NCBI GenBank assembly: GCA_024304985.1
Contig: JAMWZC010000008.1
Coordinates: 124,001-188,000 of the forward strand
DNA from: Paracoccaceae bacterium
GTDB lineage: Bacteria; Pseudomonadota; Alphaproteobacteria; Rhodobacterales; Rhodobacteraceae
DNA length: 64,000 bases
Direction of reading: 5' to 3'
The stretch's first letter is position 1, and the number at the start of each line of letters is the position of its first letter. The position numbers were made by a program, and so were the translations under genes. The notes beneath the pieces are model-generated. The model ran no database searches. It had not been told where the DNA came from and was given only the letters and a program-made list of their open reading frames with translations. Shown here in pieces: positions 45,117 to 53,763 of the stretch.

Positions 45117-46922
45117 ATGCCAGTACATGATCAGGTGGCCCGCGTGACCGATCGCATCGTGGCGCGCAGCCGTGACAGCCGCGACCGTTACATGGCGTTG
45201 ATGCGCCGCGCTGCGGCCGAGGGGCCGCGCCGTGGGCATCTGAGCTGTTCGAACCAGGCCCATGCCTATGCGGCGATGGGACAGGATCAATCGACCATGG
45301 CCACGACCCCTGCCCCCAATATCGGGATCGTGACCGCCTATAACGACATGCTGTCGGCGCATCAGCCCTTCGAGCGGTTCCCCGACCTGATCCGGCAGGC
45401 TGCCCGGCGTGTCGGCGCCACGGCGCAGGTGGCCGGCGGCGTGCCCGCCATGTGCGACGGGGTCACGCAGGGCCAGACCGGGATGGAACTGTCGCTGTTT
45501 TCGCGCGACGTGATCGCATTGGCGGCGGGCGTGGCGCTGTCGCACAACACGTTTGATAGCGCGCTCTATCTGGGTGTCTGCGACAAGATCGTGCCGGGCC
45601 TGGTGATCGCCGCCGCCACGTTCGGCTATATTCCGGGTGTGTTCCTGCCGGCGGGACCGATGGTTTCGGGCCTGCCCAATGACGAGAAGGCCAAGGTGCG
45701 CCAGCAATTCGCGGCCGGACAGGTGGACCGCGCGGCGCTGATGAAGGCCGAGATGGCGTCCTATCATGGCCCCGGCACCTGCACCTTCTATGGCACGGCC
45801 AATACCAACCAGATGCTGATGGAGTTCATGGGGCTGCATCTGCCCGGCACGTCCTTCGTGAATCCCGGCACGCCGCTGCGCGATGCGCTGACAACGGCGG
45901 GCACGGAACGCGCCGCCGCGATCACGGCGCTGGGGAATGACTATACGCCGGTCTGCGACGTGCTGGACGAGCGCGCCTTCGTGAACGGGATCGTGGGGCT
46001 GATGGCGACGGGCGGGTCGACCAATCTGGTGCTGCACCTGCCTGCCATGGCCCGCGCCGCCGGGGTGATCCTGACCTTGCAGGATTTTCACGACCTGTCG
46101 CAGGTGACCCCGCTTCTGGCCAAGGTCTATCCCAACGGGTTGGCCGATGTGAACCATTTCCACGCGGCCGGTGGGCTGGGTTATACGATCGGGCAACTGC
46201 TGGAGGCGGGGCTGCTGCATCCCGACACGTTGACCGTCGCGGGCAAGGGGCTGGAGCGCTATACGACCGAGCCGAAACTGACCGGGGCGGGCCTTGCCTG
46301 GCAACCCGGCAGCCGGGAGAGCCAGAACACCCGCATCCTGCGCCCGGTCAACGATCCCTTCGATGCCACAGGCGGATTGCGCCAGTTGGACGGGAATCTG
46401 GGCACGGGCGTGATCAAGACCTCGTCCGTCTCTCCCGACCGCCATGTGATCGAGGCCCCCGCCCGCGTGTTCGAGACGCAGGAGGCGGTGAAAGCGGCGT
46501 TCAAGGCCGGGGAGTTCACCTCGGACACCGTGGTGGTGGTGCGCTTTCAGGGGCCGCAGGCCAATGGGATGCCGGAACTGCATGCGCTGACGCCTGTTCT
46601 CGCCGTGCTGCAGGATCGCGGGCTGAAGGTCGCGCTGGTCACCGATGGGCGCATGTCCGGTGCTTCGGGCAAGGTGCCTGCCGCGATCCATATCAGCCCC
46701 GAAGCCGCCGCTGGTGGCGCGCTGGCGCGGCTGCGGGACGGCGACATCATCCGGCTGGATGCCACCACGGGCGAGATCGCCGCGCTGGTGCCCGATCTGG
46801 AGACCCGCGCCCCTGCCACCCCGGATCTGAGCGGCAATGGCACCGGCGTCGGGCGCGAGCTTTTCGCCATGTTCCGGGCCAATGTGGGCCCGGCGGCGAC
46901 TGGCGCGGCGGTGGTTGTCTGA
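45117..46922 (+). CDS. edd: 6-phosphogluconate dehydratase
   Basis: 601 residues of the IlvD/Edd family. It dehydrates 6-phosphogluconate to KDPG in the Entner-Doudoroff pathway, the main glucose route in this group. The Fe-S-ligating cysteines are in [10 protein letters not shown] (~102-111) and [16 protein letters not shown] (~218-233), and a third lies in VCDVLDE. The [21 protein letters not shown] segment (~506) is a family signature. GAGGGGAGGAC precedes the ATG at 45117. eda follows after 78 bases. Confidence 0.95.
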   Translation: MPVHDQVARVTDRIVARSRDSRDRYMALMRRAAAEGPRRGHLSCSNQAHAYAAMGQDQSTMATTPAPNIGIVTAYNDMLSAHQPFERFPDLIRQAARRVGATAQVAGGVPAMCDGVTQGQTGMELSLFSRDVIALAAGVALSHNTFDSALYLGVCDKIVPGLVIAAATFGYIPGVFLPAGPMVSGLPNDEKAKVRQQFAAGQVDRAALMKAEMASYHGPGTCTFYGTANTNQMLMEFMGLHLPGTSFVNPGTPLRDALTTAGTERAAAITALGNDYTPVCDVLDERAFVNGIVGLMATGGSTNLVLHLPAMARAAGVILTLQDFHDLSQVTPLLAKVYPNGLADVNHFHAAGGLGYTIGQLLEAGLLHPDTLTVAGKGLERYTTEPKLTGAGLAWQPGSRESQNTRILRPVNDPFDATGGLRQLDGNLGTGVIKTSSVSPDRHVIEAPARVFETQEAVKAAFKAGEFTSDTVVVVRFQGPQANGMPELHALTPVLAVLQDRGLKVALVTDGRMSGASGKVPAAIHISPEAAAGGALARLRDGDIIRLDATTGEIAALVPDLETRAPATPDLSGNGTGVGRELFAMFRANVGPAATGAAVVV

Positions 46923-46935
46923 CATGCCGCCCCGG

Positions 46936-46970
46936 CTTCTTCTTGCTGCAAATATCCATGCGCCATCCGC
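46936..46970 (+). repeat. Interspersed 22-bp repeat with linked box, copy 3
   Basis: Core CTTCTTCTTGC-TG-CAAATATCC at 46936-46957, then GCGCCATCCGC at 46960-46970. It lies inside the edd-eda intergenic gap and is likely transcribed with the operon. Confidence 0.6.
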
Positions 46971-47000
46971 CCCGGGCGGCGCGGCCCGAAAGGACGGACC

Positions 47001-47648
47001 ATGACCCCGCATCACGCCTCGGACGCCACCTTGACGCTGTGCCGGATGGCCCCGGTGATCCCTGTTCTGGTGATCCGCGACCCCGCCCATGCCGCCCCGC
47101 TGGCGCGGGCACTGGTGGCGGGCGGCCTGCCGGTTCTGGAGGTGACGCTGCGCACGCCCGCAGCCCTTGAGGTGATCACCGAAATGGCCCGCATCCCCGG
47201 TGCGATGGTGGGCGCGGGCACGGTGCTGTCGCCCGCCGATGTGCGCGCCGTGATCGCCGCAGGGGCCGGGTTTGCCGTGTCGCCGGGGGCGACGGACCGG
47301 CTGCTGGCAGCCTGCGAGGAGGGCGGGCTGCCGATCCTGCCCGGTGCCGCCACCGCGACCGAGGCGATGGCGCTGCTGGAACGGGGCTATACCACGCAAA
47401 AGTTCTTTCCCGCCGAGGTCGCAGGGGGTGCGGCGGCGCTGCGTGCCCTGTCATCGCCCTTGCCGCAGATCACCTTCTGCCCGACGGGCGGGATCGGCCC
47501 GGCCAATGCCGCCGATTACCTGTCGCTGCCGAATGTCGCCTGCGTGGGCGGCAGCTGGGTCGCGCCTTCCGACATGATCGCGGCGGGCGACTGGGAGGGG
47601 ATCGAAGGGCTTGCCCGCGCCGCATCCGCCCTGCCCCGGTCCGCGTGA
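47001..47648 (+). CDS. eda: KDPG aldolase (2-keto-3-deoxy-6-phosphogluconate aldolase)
   Basis: 215 residues with a TIM-barrel fold. It cleaves KDPG to pyruvate and glyceraldehyde 3-phosphate, completing the Entner-Doudoroff pathway begun by the preceding edd product. The catalytic residues are Glu47 in LEVTLRTP and Schiff-base Lys134 in TTQKFFPAE, followed by [27 protein letters not shown] precedes the ATG. Confidence 0.95.
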   Translation: MTPHHASDATLTLCRMAPVIPVLVIRDPAHAAPLARALVAGGLPVLEVTLRTPAALEVITEMARIPGAMVGAGTVLSPADVRAVIAAGAGFAVSPGATDRLLAACEEGGLPILPGAATATEAMALLERGYTTQKFFPAEVAGGAAALRALSSPLPQITFCPTGGIGPANAADYLSLPNVACVGGSWVAPSDMIAAGDWEGIEGLARAASALPRSA

Positions 47649-47690
47649 CGCCGCGACCCGATCGTTCAGATCTTTGCCCGGATGCGCCGG

Positions 47691-47963
47691 TCAGTCGCGC
47701 GGACGCGACCGCCAGCCGCCGCGCCGCCCGGTGCGGGTCATGGCCTGCAAGCCTTCGCGCATCACCTGCGTCATCGGATGATCCGGTGCATCCGTGGCAT
47801 AGCGGTCCACCAACACCGCCAGCACGGCGCGGCTGTCGGCCCCGTCCGGCAGGCTGAGCGCCCAATCCAGAAAGATCGTGCGGCATTCGCCTGCCGTGAT
47901 CCCCTCGATCCGGTAGGCTTCCGAGATCAGACCCTTGGGGTCTTCGGGCGTGCCCTTTTTCAT
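47691..47963 (-). CDS. 90-residue conserved protein coupled to glnE
   Basis: The ATG overlaps the glnE stop codon (ATGA), indicating translational coupling. The sequence MKKGTPEDPKGLISEAYRIEG...TAGECRTIFLDWALSLP continues with LAVLVDRYATDAPDHPMTQVMREGL and a basic tail. It has no signal peptide or metal motif and is predicted mostly helical. A small gene of this kind follows glnE in other Rhodobacteraceae, but no function is established; a role in tuning adenylylation is only a guess. Confidence 0.75.
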   Translation of the reverse strand: MKKGTPEDPKGLISEAYRIEGITAGECRTIFLDWALSLPDGADSRAVLAVLVDRYATDAPDHPMTQVMREGLQAMTRTGRRGGWRSRPRD

Positions 47964-50761
47964 AGGGCCTCCCCTGACCCGGTGCCAAGGGCGGCATGGA
48001 TCGCGGCATCGGCCCCGGCCGCCACCTCGACCAGCGCGGCCTCAAGACCTTCCAGCGTTTCGAACCCAGTTTCGCGCAGCAGCATCCGGCATCCTCCCTC
48101 GCCGATCCCCGCGGGATCAAGCGGCTTGTCGCTCAACAGCTTGGAGACAAGCTGCAAGCGCCAGAACAGCAGATAGGCCTCGGTCAGCGCTGCGCCAGTG
48201 GCGTCATCCAGCCAGCCGCAGGCGACAGCGGCCCGCAATCCGGCACGCGCCTGCCTGTCGGTGGACCCCGCCATGAGGCTGCCCGCCTGACCGATCAGTT
48301 CCACATCCTGCAGCCGGCCCGGCCCCAGCTTGGCGTCCCACGGACCTTCGGCCGATTTCGCCGCCGCGATCCGGGCGCGCATGGCGGCGACATCCTCGAT
48401 GATCTTGTCGCGGGGATGGCCGCGTGCCAGCACGGCTTGCCGGACCGCCTCGACATCCTCGGCCAGCGCGGCCTCGCCCGCCACGGCGCGCGCGCGGGTC
48501 AGGGCGAGGTGTTCCCAGATCCAGGCTTCGTTCATCTGGTAGTCGCGGAAACTGGTCAGGCTGGTCGCCACCGGCCCCTGCGTGCCCGAAGGGCGCAGGC
48601 GCATGTCGACCTCATAGAGCTTGCCTTCGGCCATGGGTGCCGTCAGCGCCGTGACCATCGCCTGTGTAAGGCGGGCGTAATAGGGCCGGGCCGCGAGCGG
48701 GCGGCGGCCATCCGAATTTTCGACCCCGTCCGCATCATAGATCACGATCAGGTCCAGATCCGAGGTCGCGTTGAGCCGCCCTGCCCCCAGCGAGCCCATG
48801 CCCAGCACCATGGCGCCGCGCCCCGGCGGGGTGCCGTGTTTGGCCGCGAATTGCGCCACCACCACGGGCCAGAGCGCGCGCAGGACCGCCTCGGCCAGAT
48901 CGGCATATTGGGGGCCTGCGGCCTCGGCGTCGATCAGGCCGCGCAGGTGATGCACACCGATGCGGAAATGCCATTCCTTGGCCCAGCGGCGCGCGGCATC
49001 CAGCTTGCGCTCGTAATCGGCCTCGCCCTCGAGCCGGGCCGACAACTCGTCCCGCAGCGCCTCCATCCCCGGCCATGGCGCGAAGAAGCCGCCGCCGATC
49101 ACCGCATCGAACACACCCGAATTGCGCGACAGATGCTGCGCCAGCGCGGGCGAACTGCCCACGATATCCACCAGCAGGTCGATCAGTTGCGGGTTGACGT
49201 CGAACAGCGAGAAAAGCTGCACCCCCGCAGGCAGGCCCGACAGGAAACCGTCGAAGGCCAGAAGCGCCTCGTCGGGCTTGGCGGCGCGGGCGAGGCGGGA
49301 CAGGATCTCGGGGCGCAGGCGCTGAAATATCTCGACCGCGCGGGCCGAACGCAGCGCGGGATAGCTGCGCCAGCGGCTGGTCACTTCAGTATCCAGCGTG
49401 TCGGCCACCTCGGCAGAGACCTGCGGCGAGGGGGTGATGCCGCTGCCGGCGAAGAAGCCTTCGGTCAGGTCATGCACTTCACTGATGCGGGATTTCAGAT
49501 CGGCTTCGAGAGCGGTCTGTTCCATGCCCATGAAGGCGGCCAGCCGGGCAAACCCCTCGTCGCTGCGCGGCAGGCTGTGGGTCTGGGCATCGTTGATCAT
49601 CTGCAGGCGATGCTCGACCTCGCGATGGGCGCGGTAATGGCCCGTCAGGGTATGGGCCACGTCATCGGGAATCCAGCCCTTGCGCGCCAGAACGGCCAGA
49701 CCCTCGACCGTGCCGCGCACCCGCAAGTCTGGGTCGCGGCCACCGGCGATGATCTGGCGGGTCTGGGTGAAGAACTCGATCTCGCGGATGCCGCCGCGTC
49801 CCAGCTTCATGTTGTGATCGGTCAGCACCACCGGCCCGCCCAGCCCCTTGTGCGCGCGGATGCGCAGGCGCATGTCATGGGCGTCCTGAATGGCCGCAAA
49901 ATCAAGATGCTTGCGCCAGACGAAGGGGCGCAGGGTTTTCAGGAACCGCTCGCCCGCTGCCAGATCACCCGCCGAGGGGCGCGCCTTGATATAGGCGGCG
50001 CGTTCCCATGTGCGGCCAAGGCTTTCGTAATAGCGTTCTGCCGCTTCCATCGCCATGCAGACCGGGGTGACGGCGGGATCGGGGCGGAGGCGCAGGTCGG
50101 TGCGAAAGACATAGCCCTGCGCGGTATTGTCGTTCAGCAGCGCCGCCATCTTGCGCGTGGCCCGGATCAGCGAGGCGCGCGCCTCGTGATAATCGTCGGG
50201 GGTGAAGCGCGTCTCGTCGAACAGGCAGATCAGGTCGACATCCGAAGAGTAGTTCAGCTCATAGGCGCCCATCTTGCCCATGGCCAGCGCCACCAGCCCG
50301 CCGCCGGTTTCGGCATCATCCTCGGTGGCCCCCGGCAGTTTGCCGCGTTTGATCTCGGCGCCGATCGCGGCGCGCAGGGCAAGCTGGCAGGCCAGATCGG
50401 CAAAACGGGTGAGCGCGCCTGTCACCTCTTCCAGGGACCACGCGCCCGACAGATCGGCCAGCGCGGTCAGCAGAGCCACGCGGCGTTTGCCCTGACGCAG
50501 CGCATCGGCCAGCGCATCGGGCGCGGTCTGGGACAGATCGTGGTGCAGCGCGGTCAGCGCGCCCTCGGGATCGTCCAGCGCGGGCATGATCCACGCCGTT
50601 TCCCGCTCGATCAGGGTTTTCAGATAGGGGCTGCATCCCCCCGTCCCTTCGATCAGACGGGCGATATCGCCCTGCGCATCGGGCACGGCGGCGCGGGCCT
50701 CGGCCCCCCGGTCAGGGTCGTATGGATGTGGCAGGCGGGTCAGGCGGTGTGCAATGGACAT
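47960..50761 (-). CDS. glnE: Bifunctional glutamine synthetase adenylyltransferase/deadenylylase
   Basis: 933 residues, normal for GlnE. Two nucleotidyltransferase halves are visible: the N-terminal deadenylylase with MGKMGAYELNYSSDVDLICLFD (~175) and the C-terminal adenylylase with GMGSLGAGRLNATSDLDLIVIYD (~650), each with the paired Asp metal ligands. GlnE covalently modifies glutamine synthetase under PII control, so it sits at the centre of nitrogen regulation. It is followed by a coupled 90-residue gene. Confidence 0.95.
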   Translation of the reverse strand: MSIAHRLTRLPHPYDPDRGAEARAAVPDAQGDIARLIEGTGGCSPYLKTLIERETAWIMPALDDPEGALTALHHDLSQTAPDALADALRQGKRRVALLTALADLSGAWSLEEVTGALTRFADLACQLALRAAIGAEIKRGKLPGATEDDAETGGGLVALAMGKMGAYELNYSSDVDLICLFDETRFTPDDYHEARASLIRATRKMAALLNDNTAQGYVFRTDLRLRPDPAVTPVCMAMEAAERYYESLGRTWERAAYIKARPSAGDLAAGERFLKTLRPFVWRKHLDFAAIQDAHDMRLRIRAHKGLGGPVVLTDHNMKLGRGGIREIEFFTQTRQIIAGGRDPDLRVRGTVEGLAVLARKGWIPDDVAHTLTGHYRAHREVEHRLQMINDAQTHSLPRSDEGFARLAAFMGMEQTALEADLKSRISEVHDLTEGFFAGSGITPSPQVSAEVADTLDTEVTSRWRSYPALRSARAVEIFQRLRPEILSRLARAAKPDEALLAFDGFLSGLPAGVQLFSLFDVNPQLIDLLVDIVGSSPALAQHLSRNSGVFDAVIGGGFFAPWPGMEALRDELSARLEGEADYERKLDAARRWAKEWHFRIGVHHLRGLIDAEAAGPQYADLAEAVLRALWPVVVAQFAAKHGTPPGRGAMVLGMGSLGAGRLNATSDLDLIVIYDADGVENSDGRRPLAARPYYARLTQAMVTALTAPMAEGKLYEVDMRLRPSGTQGPVATSLTSFRDYQMNEAWIWEHLALTRARAVAGEAALAEDVEAVRQAVLARGHPRDKIIEDVAAMRARIAAAKSAEGPWDAKLGPGRLQDVELIGQAGSLMAGSTDRQARAGLRAAVACGWLDDATGAALTEAYLLFWRLQLVSKLLSDKPLDPAGIGEGGCRMLLRETGFETLEGLEAALVEVAAGADAAIHAALGTGSGEAL

Positions 50762-50866
50762 GGGCGCAGCTTGATATCAGCGCCGCGACAGGGTCAAGTG
50801 GCTGGTCAATCGCACAAGGCTTTGCAATTGTGCCGCAAAACGCGACCCCAAGCGGAGGACCCGAGG

Positions 50867-51334
50867 ATGAGCAAGAGCATGGCCCGCGTGCGCCGCGCAT
50901 TGGAGGCAGCAGGGCTTCCCGCCGATATCCATGCATTGGGTGAGGCGCGCACCGCCGCTCAGGCCGCCGCCGTGGCGGGCTGCGCCATCGACCAGATCGC
51001 CAAGTCCATCATCTTTGCCGGGCAGGACAGTGGCCGCGCGGTGCTGTTCCTGACCGCAGGGGGCAATCAGGTCGATACGGCCCGTGCCAGCGCCGTGGCC
51101 GGAGAACCGCTGGGCAAGGCGGATGCCGATCTGATCCGGGCGCAGACCGGATTCGCCATCGGGGGCGTGGCCCCTGTGGGGCATCTGAACCCGATCCACG
51201 CCTTTCTGGATCCGCGCCTGATGGAATTTGACGTGATCTGGGCCGCCGCAGGCACGCCGCATCATATCTTTCCCATCGCGCCCGCCGATCTGCACCGCTT
51301 GACGGGGGCGCAACTGGCTGATTTCACGGCGTGA
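50867..51334 (+). CDS. YbaK/ProX-type aminoacyl-tRNA deacylase
   Basis: 155 residues from the ATG at 50867 (GCGGAGGAC upstream). The YbaK fold includes the conserved Lys in QIAKSIIFAG (~45) and the GFAIGGVAPVGHLNP loop (~100-114), with the C-terminal TPHHIFPIAPADLHRLTG. These domains remove mischarged Cys or Pro from tRNA or act as free editing proteins. The gap to glnE (105 bases) contains AT-rich sequence and a GCACAA/TTGTGC pair but no clear promoter. Confidence 0.85.
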   Translation: MSKSMARVRRALEAAGLPADIHALGEARTAAQAAAVAGCAIDQIAKSIIFAGQDSGRAVLFLTAGGNQVDTARASAVAGEPLGKADADLIRAQTGFAIGGVAPVGHLNPIHAFLDPRLMEFDVIWAAAGTPHHIFPIAPADLHRLTGAQLADFTA

Positions 51335-51342
51335 TTCATTTA

Positions 51343-51420
51343 ATGTAAATTTCTTTTACATAGCCCCTTGCAAGCGGGCCTCGCCATTCCGATCTTGGTG
51401 ATGTGAAGACGATTTACATC
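51343..51420 (+). promoter_or_regulatory. Paired ATGT(A/G)AA-N5-TTTACAT operator candidates
   Basis: Site 1 is ATGTAAA-TTTCT-TTTACAT at 51343-51361, perfectly symmetrical. Site 2 is GATGTGAA-GACGA-TTTACATC at 51400-51420, with one mismatch. Both have five-base spacers and lie in the 107-base gap before DUF2852, which suggests cooperative binding by one dimeric regulator. The sequence does not match a consensus I can name with confidence. Confidence 0.45.
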
Positions 51421-51441
51421 AACCCTGCAACGGAGTGTCCG

Positions 51442-51882
51442 ATGAATACGACAATGCCTTATGCCGCCCCTTCTGCGCAGCCGATGGGCTGGCTGTCCCG
51501 TGCCGAGGCCTGGCTTGATCACAAGGGCAAAGGTGCCTGGATCGCCGTCATGGTCCTGGGTTTCATCTTTGTCTGGCCGGTTGGCCTTGCCATTCTGGCC
51601 TATATGATCTGGAGTAAGCGCATGTTCAGCAAATCCTGCCGCAACCGTTCGATGGCCCGTCAGGGGTTCTCGGTGATGCAATCCTCGGGCAATTCGGCCT
51701 TTGACAGCTACAAGGCCGAAACCCTGCGCCGTCTGGAGGAGGAGCAGCACAGCTTCGAAGCCTTCCTGCAACGTCTGCGCGAGGCCAAGGACAAGGCCGA
51801 GTTCGACGATTTCATGGCGGACCGCGCCCGCAAGGCCAGCGCCCCCGGCGCGGATGACACAAGCGACCGCGACCAGGCCTGA
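51442..51882 (+). CDS. DUF2852 protein
   Basis: 146 residues from the ATG at 51442, which follows GGAGTGTCCG; the frame extends 13 codons upstream without a ribosome site. One membrane helix (~36-60: WIAVMVLGFIFVWPVGLAILAYMIW) is followed by a basic Cys-containing loop and a charged coiled-coil-like helix (~90-130: ETLRRLEEEQHSFEAFLQRLREAKDKAEFDDFM). This is the DUF2852 family of alphaproteobacteria. The paired operators upstream suggest tight control. Function unknown. Confidence 0.8.
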   Translation: MNTTMPYAAPSAQPMGWLSRAEAWLDHKGKGAWIAVMVLGFIFVWPVGLAILAYMIWSKRMFSKSCRNRSMARQGFSVMQSSGNSAFDSYKAETLRRLEEEQHSFEAFLQRLREAKDKAEFDDFMADRARKASAPGADDTSDRDQA

Positions 51883-51898
51883 GCGCCACATGACAGCC

Positions 51899-51927
51899 GG
51901 ATGCCGCAGCATGAACCTGCGGCATCC
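51899..51927 (+). terminator. Strong hairpin between DUF2852 and RDD genes
   Basis: An 11-bp perfect stem GGATGCCGCAG / CTGCGGCATCC around a seven-base loop. Only TTG follows, so it is a weak terminator or an mRNA-stabilising element rather than a full rho-independent site. Confidence 0.6.
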
Positions 51928-51954
51928 TTGACCCATTCCCAGTACGAGAGACAG

Positions 51955-52404
51955 ATGAGCCCTTTCATATCCCACCTGCCCGACCCGGAGATGCAAGCCG
52001 AATTCTATGCCGATGTGCCGATGAAGCGGCTGGTGGCCTGGCTTGCCGATACCGTGCTGATCGCGCTGATCAGCCTGCTGATCGTGCCCTTCACCGCCTT
52101 TACGGGGCTGTTCTTCTTTCCGCTGCTGATGCTGGCTGTGGGCTTTGCCTATCGGGTGATCACCATCACCAACCGGTCCGCCACTTGGGGGATGCGCCTG
52201 ATGGCGATCGAGTTCCGCGCCGCGAATGGCGAAAGGTTCGGTCTGGGACTGGCGGTCGCGCATACGCTGGGTCTGTCGATCTCGTTCGCGATGCCGCTGT
52301 TGCAGGTGGTGTCGATCATTCTGATGCTGACCACGGCGCGCAAACAGGGCCTGACCGATCATCTGCTGGGCACGGTCGCGCTGAACCGGGCGGCGGCCTT
52401 CTGA
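51955..52404 (+). CDS. RDD-family membrane protein
   Basis: 149 residues from the ATG at 51955, preceded by GAGAGACAG. Three hydrophobic segments are visible. The RDD signature appears as MKRLVAWLADTVLIAL (Arg ~24, Asp ~30), followed by ATWGMRLMAIEFRAANG and RKQGLTDHLLGTVAL. RDD proteins are small polytopic membrane proteins, some tied to ion transport or protein localisation; specific role unknown. A TGGCGCGC...GCGCGCCA hairpin (52439-52467) lies 35 bases past the stop. Confidence 0.84.
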   Translation: MSPFISHLPDPEMQAEFYADVPMKRLVAWLADTVLIALISLLIVPFTAFTGLFFFPLLMLAVGFAYRVITITNRSATWGMRLMAIEFRAANGERFGLGLAVAHTLGLSISFAMPLLQVVSIILMLTTARKQGLTDHLLGTVALNRAAAF

Positions 52405-52492
52405 TCGGCGGCCACGCCCTGATCCCGGGGGCTGTTCATGGCGCGCCTGGCCCTGCATCGCGCGCCACATTAACGCGGTATTTATTCAACTC

Positions 52493-52520
52493 TTGGCGGA
52501 TGGAGACTTCGTTGCTATCG
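52493..52520 (+). promoter_or_regulatory. Candidate bpt promoter
   Basis: TTGGCG (52493-52498), a 16-base spacer and CTATCG (52515-52520), about 28 bases before the bpt ATG. The -10 box is weak but has the CTATC pattern common in alphaproteobacteria. Confidence 0.3.
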
Positions 52521-52548
52521 TCCGCTCAGAACCGCCTCAAGGGACATC

Positions 52549-53370
52549 ATGCGCCACACCCTGCCCATTGCGCCGCAATTCTATGTGACGGCCCCGCAGC
52601 CATGCCCCTATCTTGACGGGCGCATGGAGCGCAAGCTGTTCACGGCCTTGCAGGGAGAGGGCGCGGAGCGGCTGAATGACAGCCTGTCCAAGCAGGGATT
52701 CCGCCGCTCGCAGAACGTGCTTTATCGCCCGTCCTGTTCGGATTGCGCGGCCTGCCTTTCGGCGCGGATCCGCGTGGCGGATTTCACCCCGTCGCGCAGC
52801 CAGAAGCGCACGATCCGCCGCAATGCAAGGCTGGACCGCCGCGCGACCAGCCCCTGGGCGACCGAGGACCAGTATGACCTGTTCCGCCGCTATCTGGACA
52901 GCCGCCACGCCGATGGCGGCATGGCCGATATGGATGTGTTCGAATTTGCCGCGATGATCGAGGAGACGCCGATCCGCACCCGCGTGATCGAATATCATGA
53001 CACGCAAAGCCGCGACCTGACCGCCGTCTGCCTGACCGACGTTCTGGATGACGGGGTCAGCATGGTCTATTCCTTCTATCAGCCGGACCGCCCCGGCGAC
53101 AGTCTGGGCACCTATATCATCCTTGATCATATCCGCATCGCGCAAGAGGCCGGTCTGCCTTACGTCTATCTGGGTTATTGGGTGCCGGGCTCGCCCAAGA
53201 TGGGCTACAAGGCCAAGTTTTCTGGGCTGGAACTTTATGTCGGCGGCAAGTGGCAGAAGATGCGCGATCCGGCCGATTACACCGCCGAGATGCACCCGCT
53301 GTCCACCGATCCGATTGCCGAACAGGTGGCCAATATCTCGCTGCCCGGATCGGTGCCCGCGCGGTCCTGA
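52549..53370 (+). CDS. bpt: Aspartyl/glutamyl-tRNA-protein transferase (Bpt, R-transferase family)
   Basis: 273 residues. The N-terminal ATE1-like domain has [13 protein letters not shown] and the Cys cluster [17 protein letters not shown] (~62-78); the C-terminal part has the [20 protein letters not shown] (~205-224) segment of arginyl/leucyl-tRNA-protein transferases. Bpt adds Leu from tRNA to N-terminal Asp or Glu, feeding the N-degron pathway to ClpS/ClpAP. Assignment to Bpt rather than Ate1 rests on bacterial origin. Confidence 0.9.
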   Translation: MRHTLPIAPQFYVTAPQPCPYLDGRMERKLFTALQGEGAERLNDSLSKQGFRRSQNVLYRPSCSDCAACLSARIRVADFTPSRSQKRTIRRNARLDRRATSPWATEDQYDLFRRYLDSRHADGGMADMDVFEFAAMIEETPIRTRVIEYHDTQSRDLTAVCLTDVLDDGVSMVYSFYQPDRPGDSLGTYIILDHIRIAQEAGLPYVYLGYWVPGSPKMGYKAKFSGLELYVGGKWQKMRDPADYTAEMHPLSTDPIAEQVANISLPGSVPARS

Positions 53371-53492
53371 CGGCCCGGCCCTTGTGCGGGCCCGCCCCTC
53401 TTTCCTGACCCAAAGTCAACCGCCCTGCCCGGTCGCATCTGCCCCGGATGTCCGACTTTGGCCGGATTTCGCCGGTCATAATTGCTTTCCTG

Positions 53493-53514
53493 ACGTTTCA
53501 AGCCCCCGAAACGT
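53493..53514. promoter_or_regulatory. Inverted repeat upstream of the ilvBN leader
   Basis: ACGTTTC (53493-53499) and GAAACGT (53508-53514) are perfect arms eight bases apart, followed by an AT-rich stretch leading to the promoter. It shares the GTTTC...GAAAC core with the element before erpA (31642-31665). Confidence 0.35.
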
Positions 53515-53568
53515 AATAAAGATACAAAAATAATCGCGCCCGCGACATTAAATTCACAGAAATGGCGG

Positions 53569-53595
53569 TTGACGCTGCCGTGCAGCACTCATAAT
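53569..53595 (+). promoter_or_regulatory. Candidate ilvBN promoter
   Basis: TTGACG (53569-53574) and CATAAT (53590-53595), 15 bases apart, are the best sigma-70 boxes in the gap. They lie 33 bases before the leader-peptide start, which fits a short attenuator leader. Confidence 0.45.
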
Positions 53596-53621
53596 GTCCT
53601 GCCACGCAAGAAGGAGCCCAC

Positions 53622-53703
53622 CCGGCTATGACACGTCTCGTGATCATCGTAAGGACATGGCGCATGGGCCGGTAACGGACACCCAAAAGGTACCCCATGC
53701 GCC
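53622..53703 (+). promoter_or_regulatory. Attenuator pairing segments of the ilvBN leader
   Basis: Segment 2, GGCGCATGGG (53659-53668), is perfectly complementary to segment 3, CCCATGCGCC (53694-53703); the last bases of segment 3 also form the left arm of the terminator, so the two folds exclude each other. Segment 1, CCGGCTATG (53622-53630), can pair with CATGGGCCGG (53663-53672) to hold segment 2 when translation is not started. This is the standard 1:2 / 2:3 / 3:4 logic of amino-acid attenuators. Confidence 0.8.
53628..53675 (+). CDS. ilvBN leader peptide (branched-chain amino acid attenuator)
   Basis: A 15-residue [18 protein letters not shown], with AAGAAGGAG 10-11 bases upstream of the ATG. 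Codons 4-8 read Leu-Val-Ile-Ile-Val, the three amino acids made through the downstream acetolactate synthase. Ribosome stalling at those codons when they are scarce would expose the RNA segment at 53659-53668 and allow the antiterminator to form. It ends 88 bases before ilvB. Confidence 0.85.
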   Translation: MTRLVIIVRTWRMGR

Positions 53704-53727
53704 CCCGACAAAATCGGGGGCTTTTTT
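53701..53727 (+). terminator. Rho-independent attenuator terminator before ilvB
   Basis: An 8-bp stem GCCCCCGA / TCGGGGGC around loop CAAAA, followed directly by six T (53722-53727). It ends 36 bases before the ilvB ATG. Confidence 0.93.
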
Positions 53728-53763
53728 ATGCGAATGGATGACGTCGACAACGGAGCAAAGCAC

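Noticed and set aside
47996-50866. A ~950-codon plus-strand open frame antisense to glnE and fused to the YbaK gene.
   Set aside because: It is the codon-position shadow of glnE. The YbaK domain begins at the ATG at 50867 with its own ribosome site, and the antisense peptide has no recognisable domain.
51343-51361. Reading the ATGTAAA-N5-TTTACAT site as a PpsR/CrtJ site (TGT-N12-ACA).
   Set aside because: The spacing between TGT and ACA is 11 in both copies, not 12, and no photosynthesis genes lie nearby.
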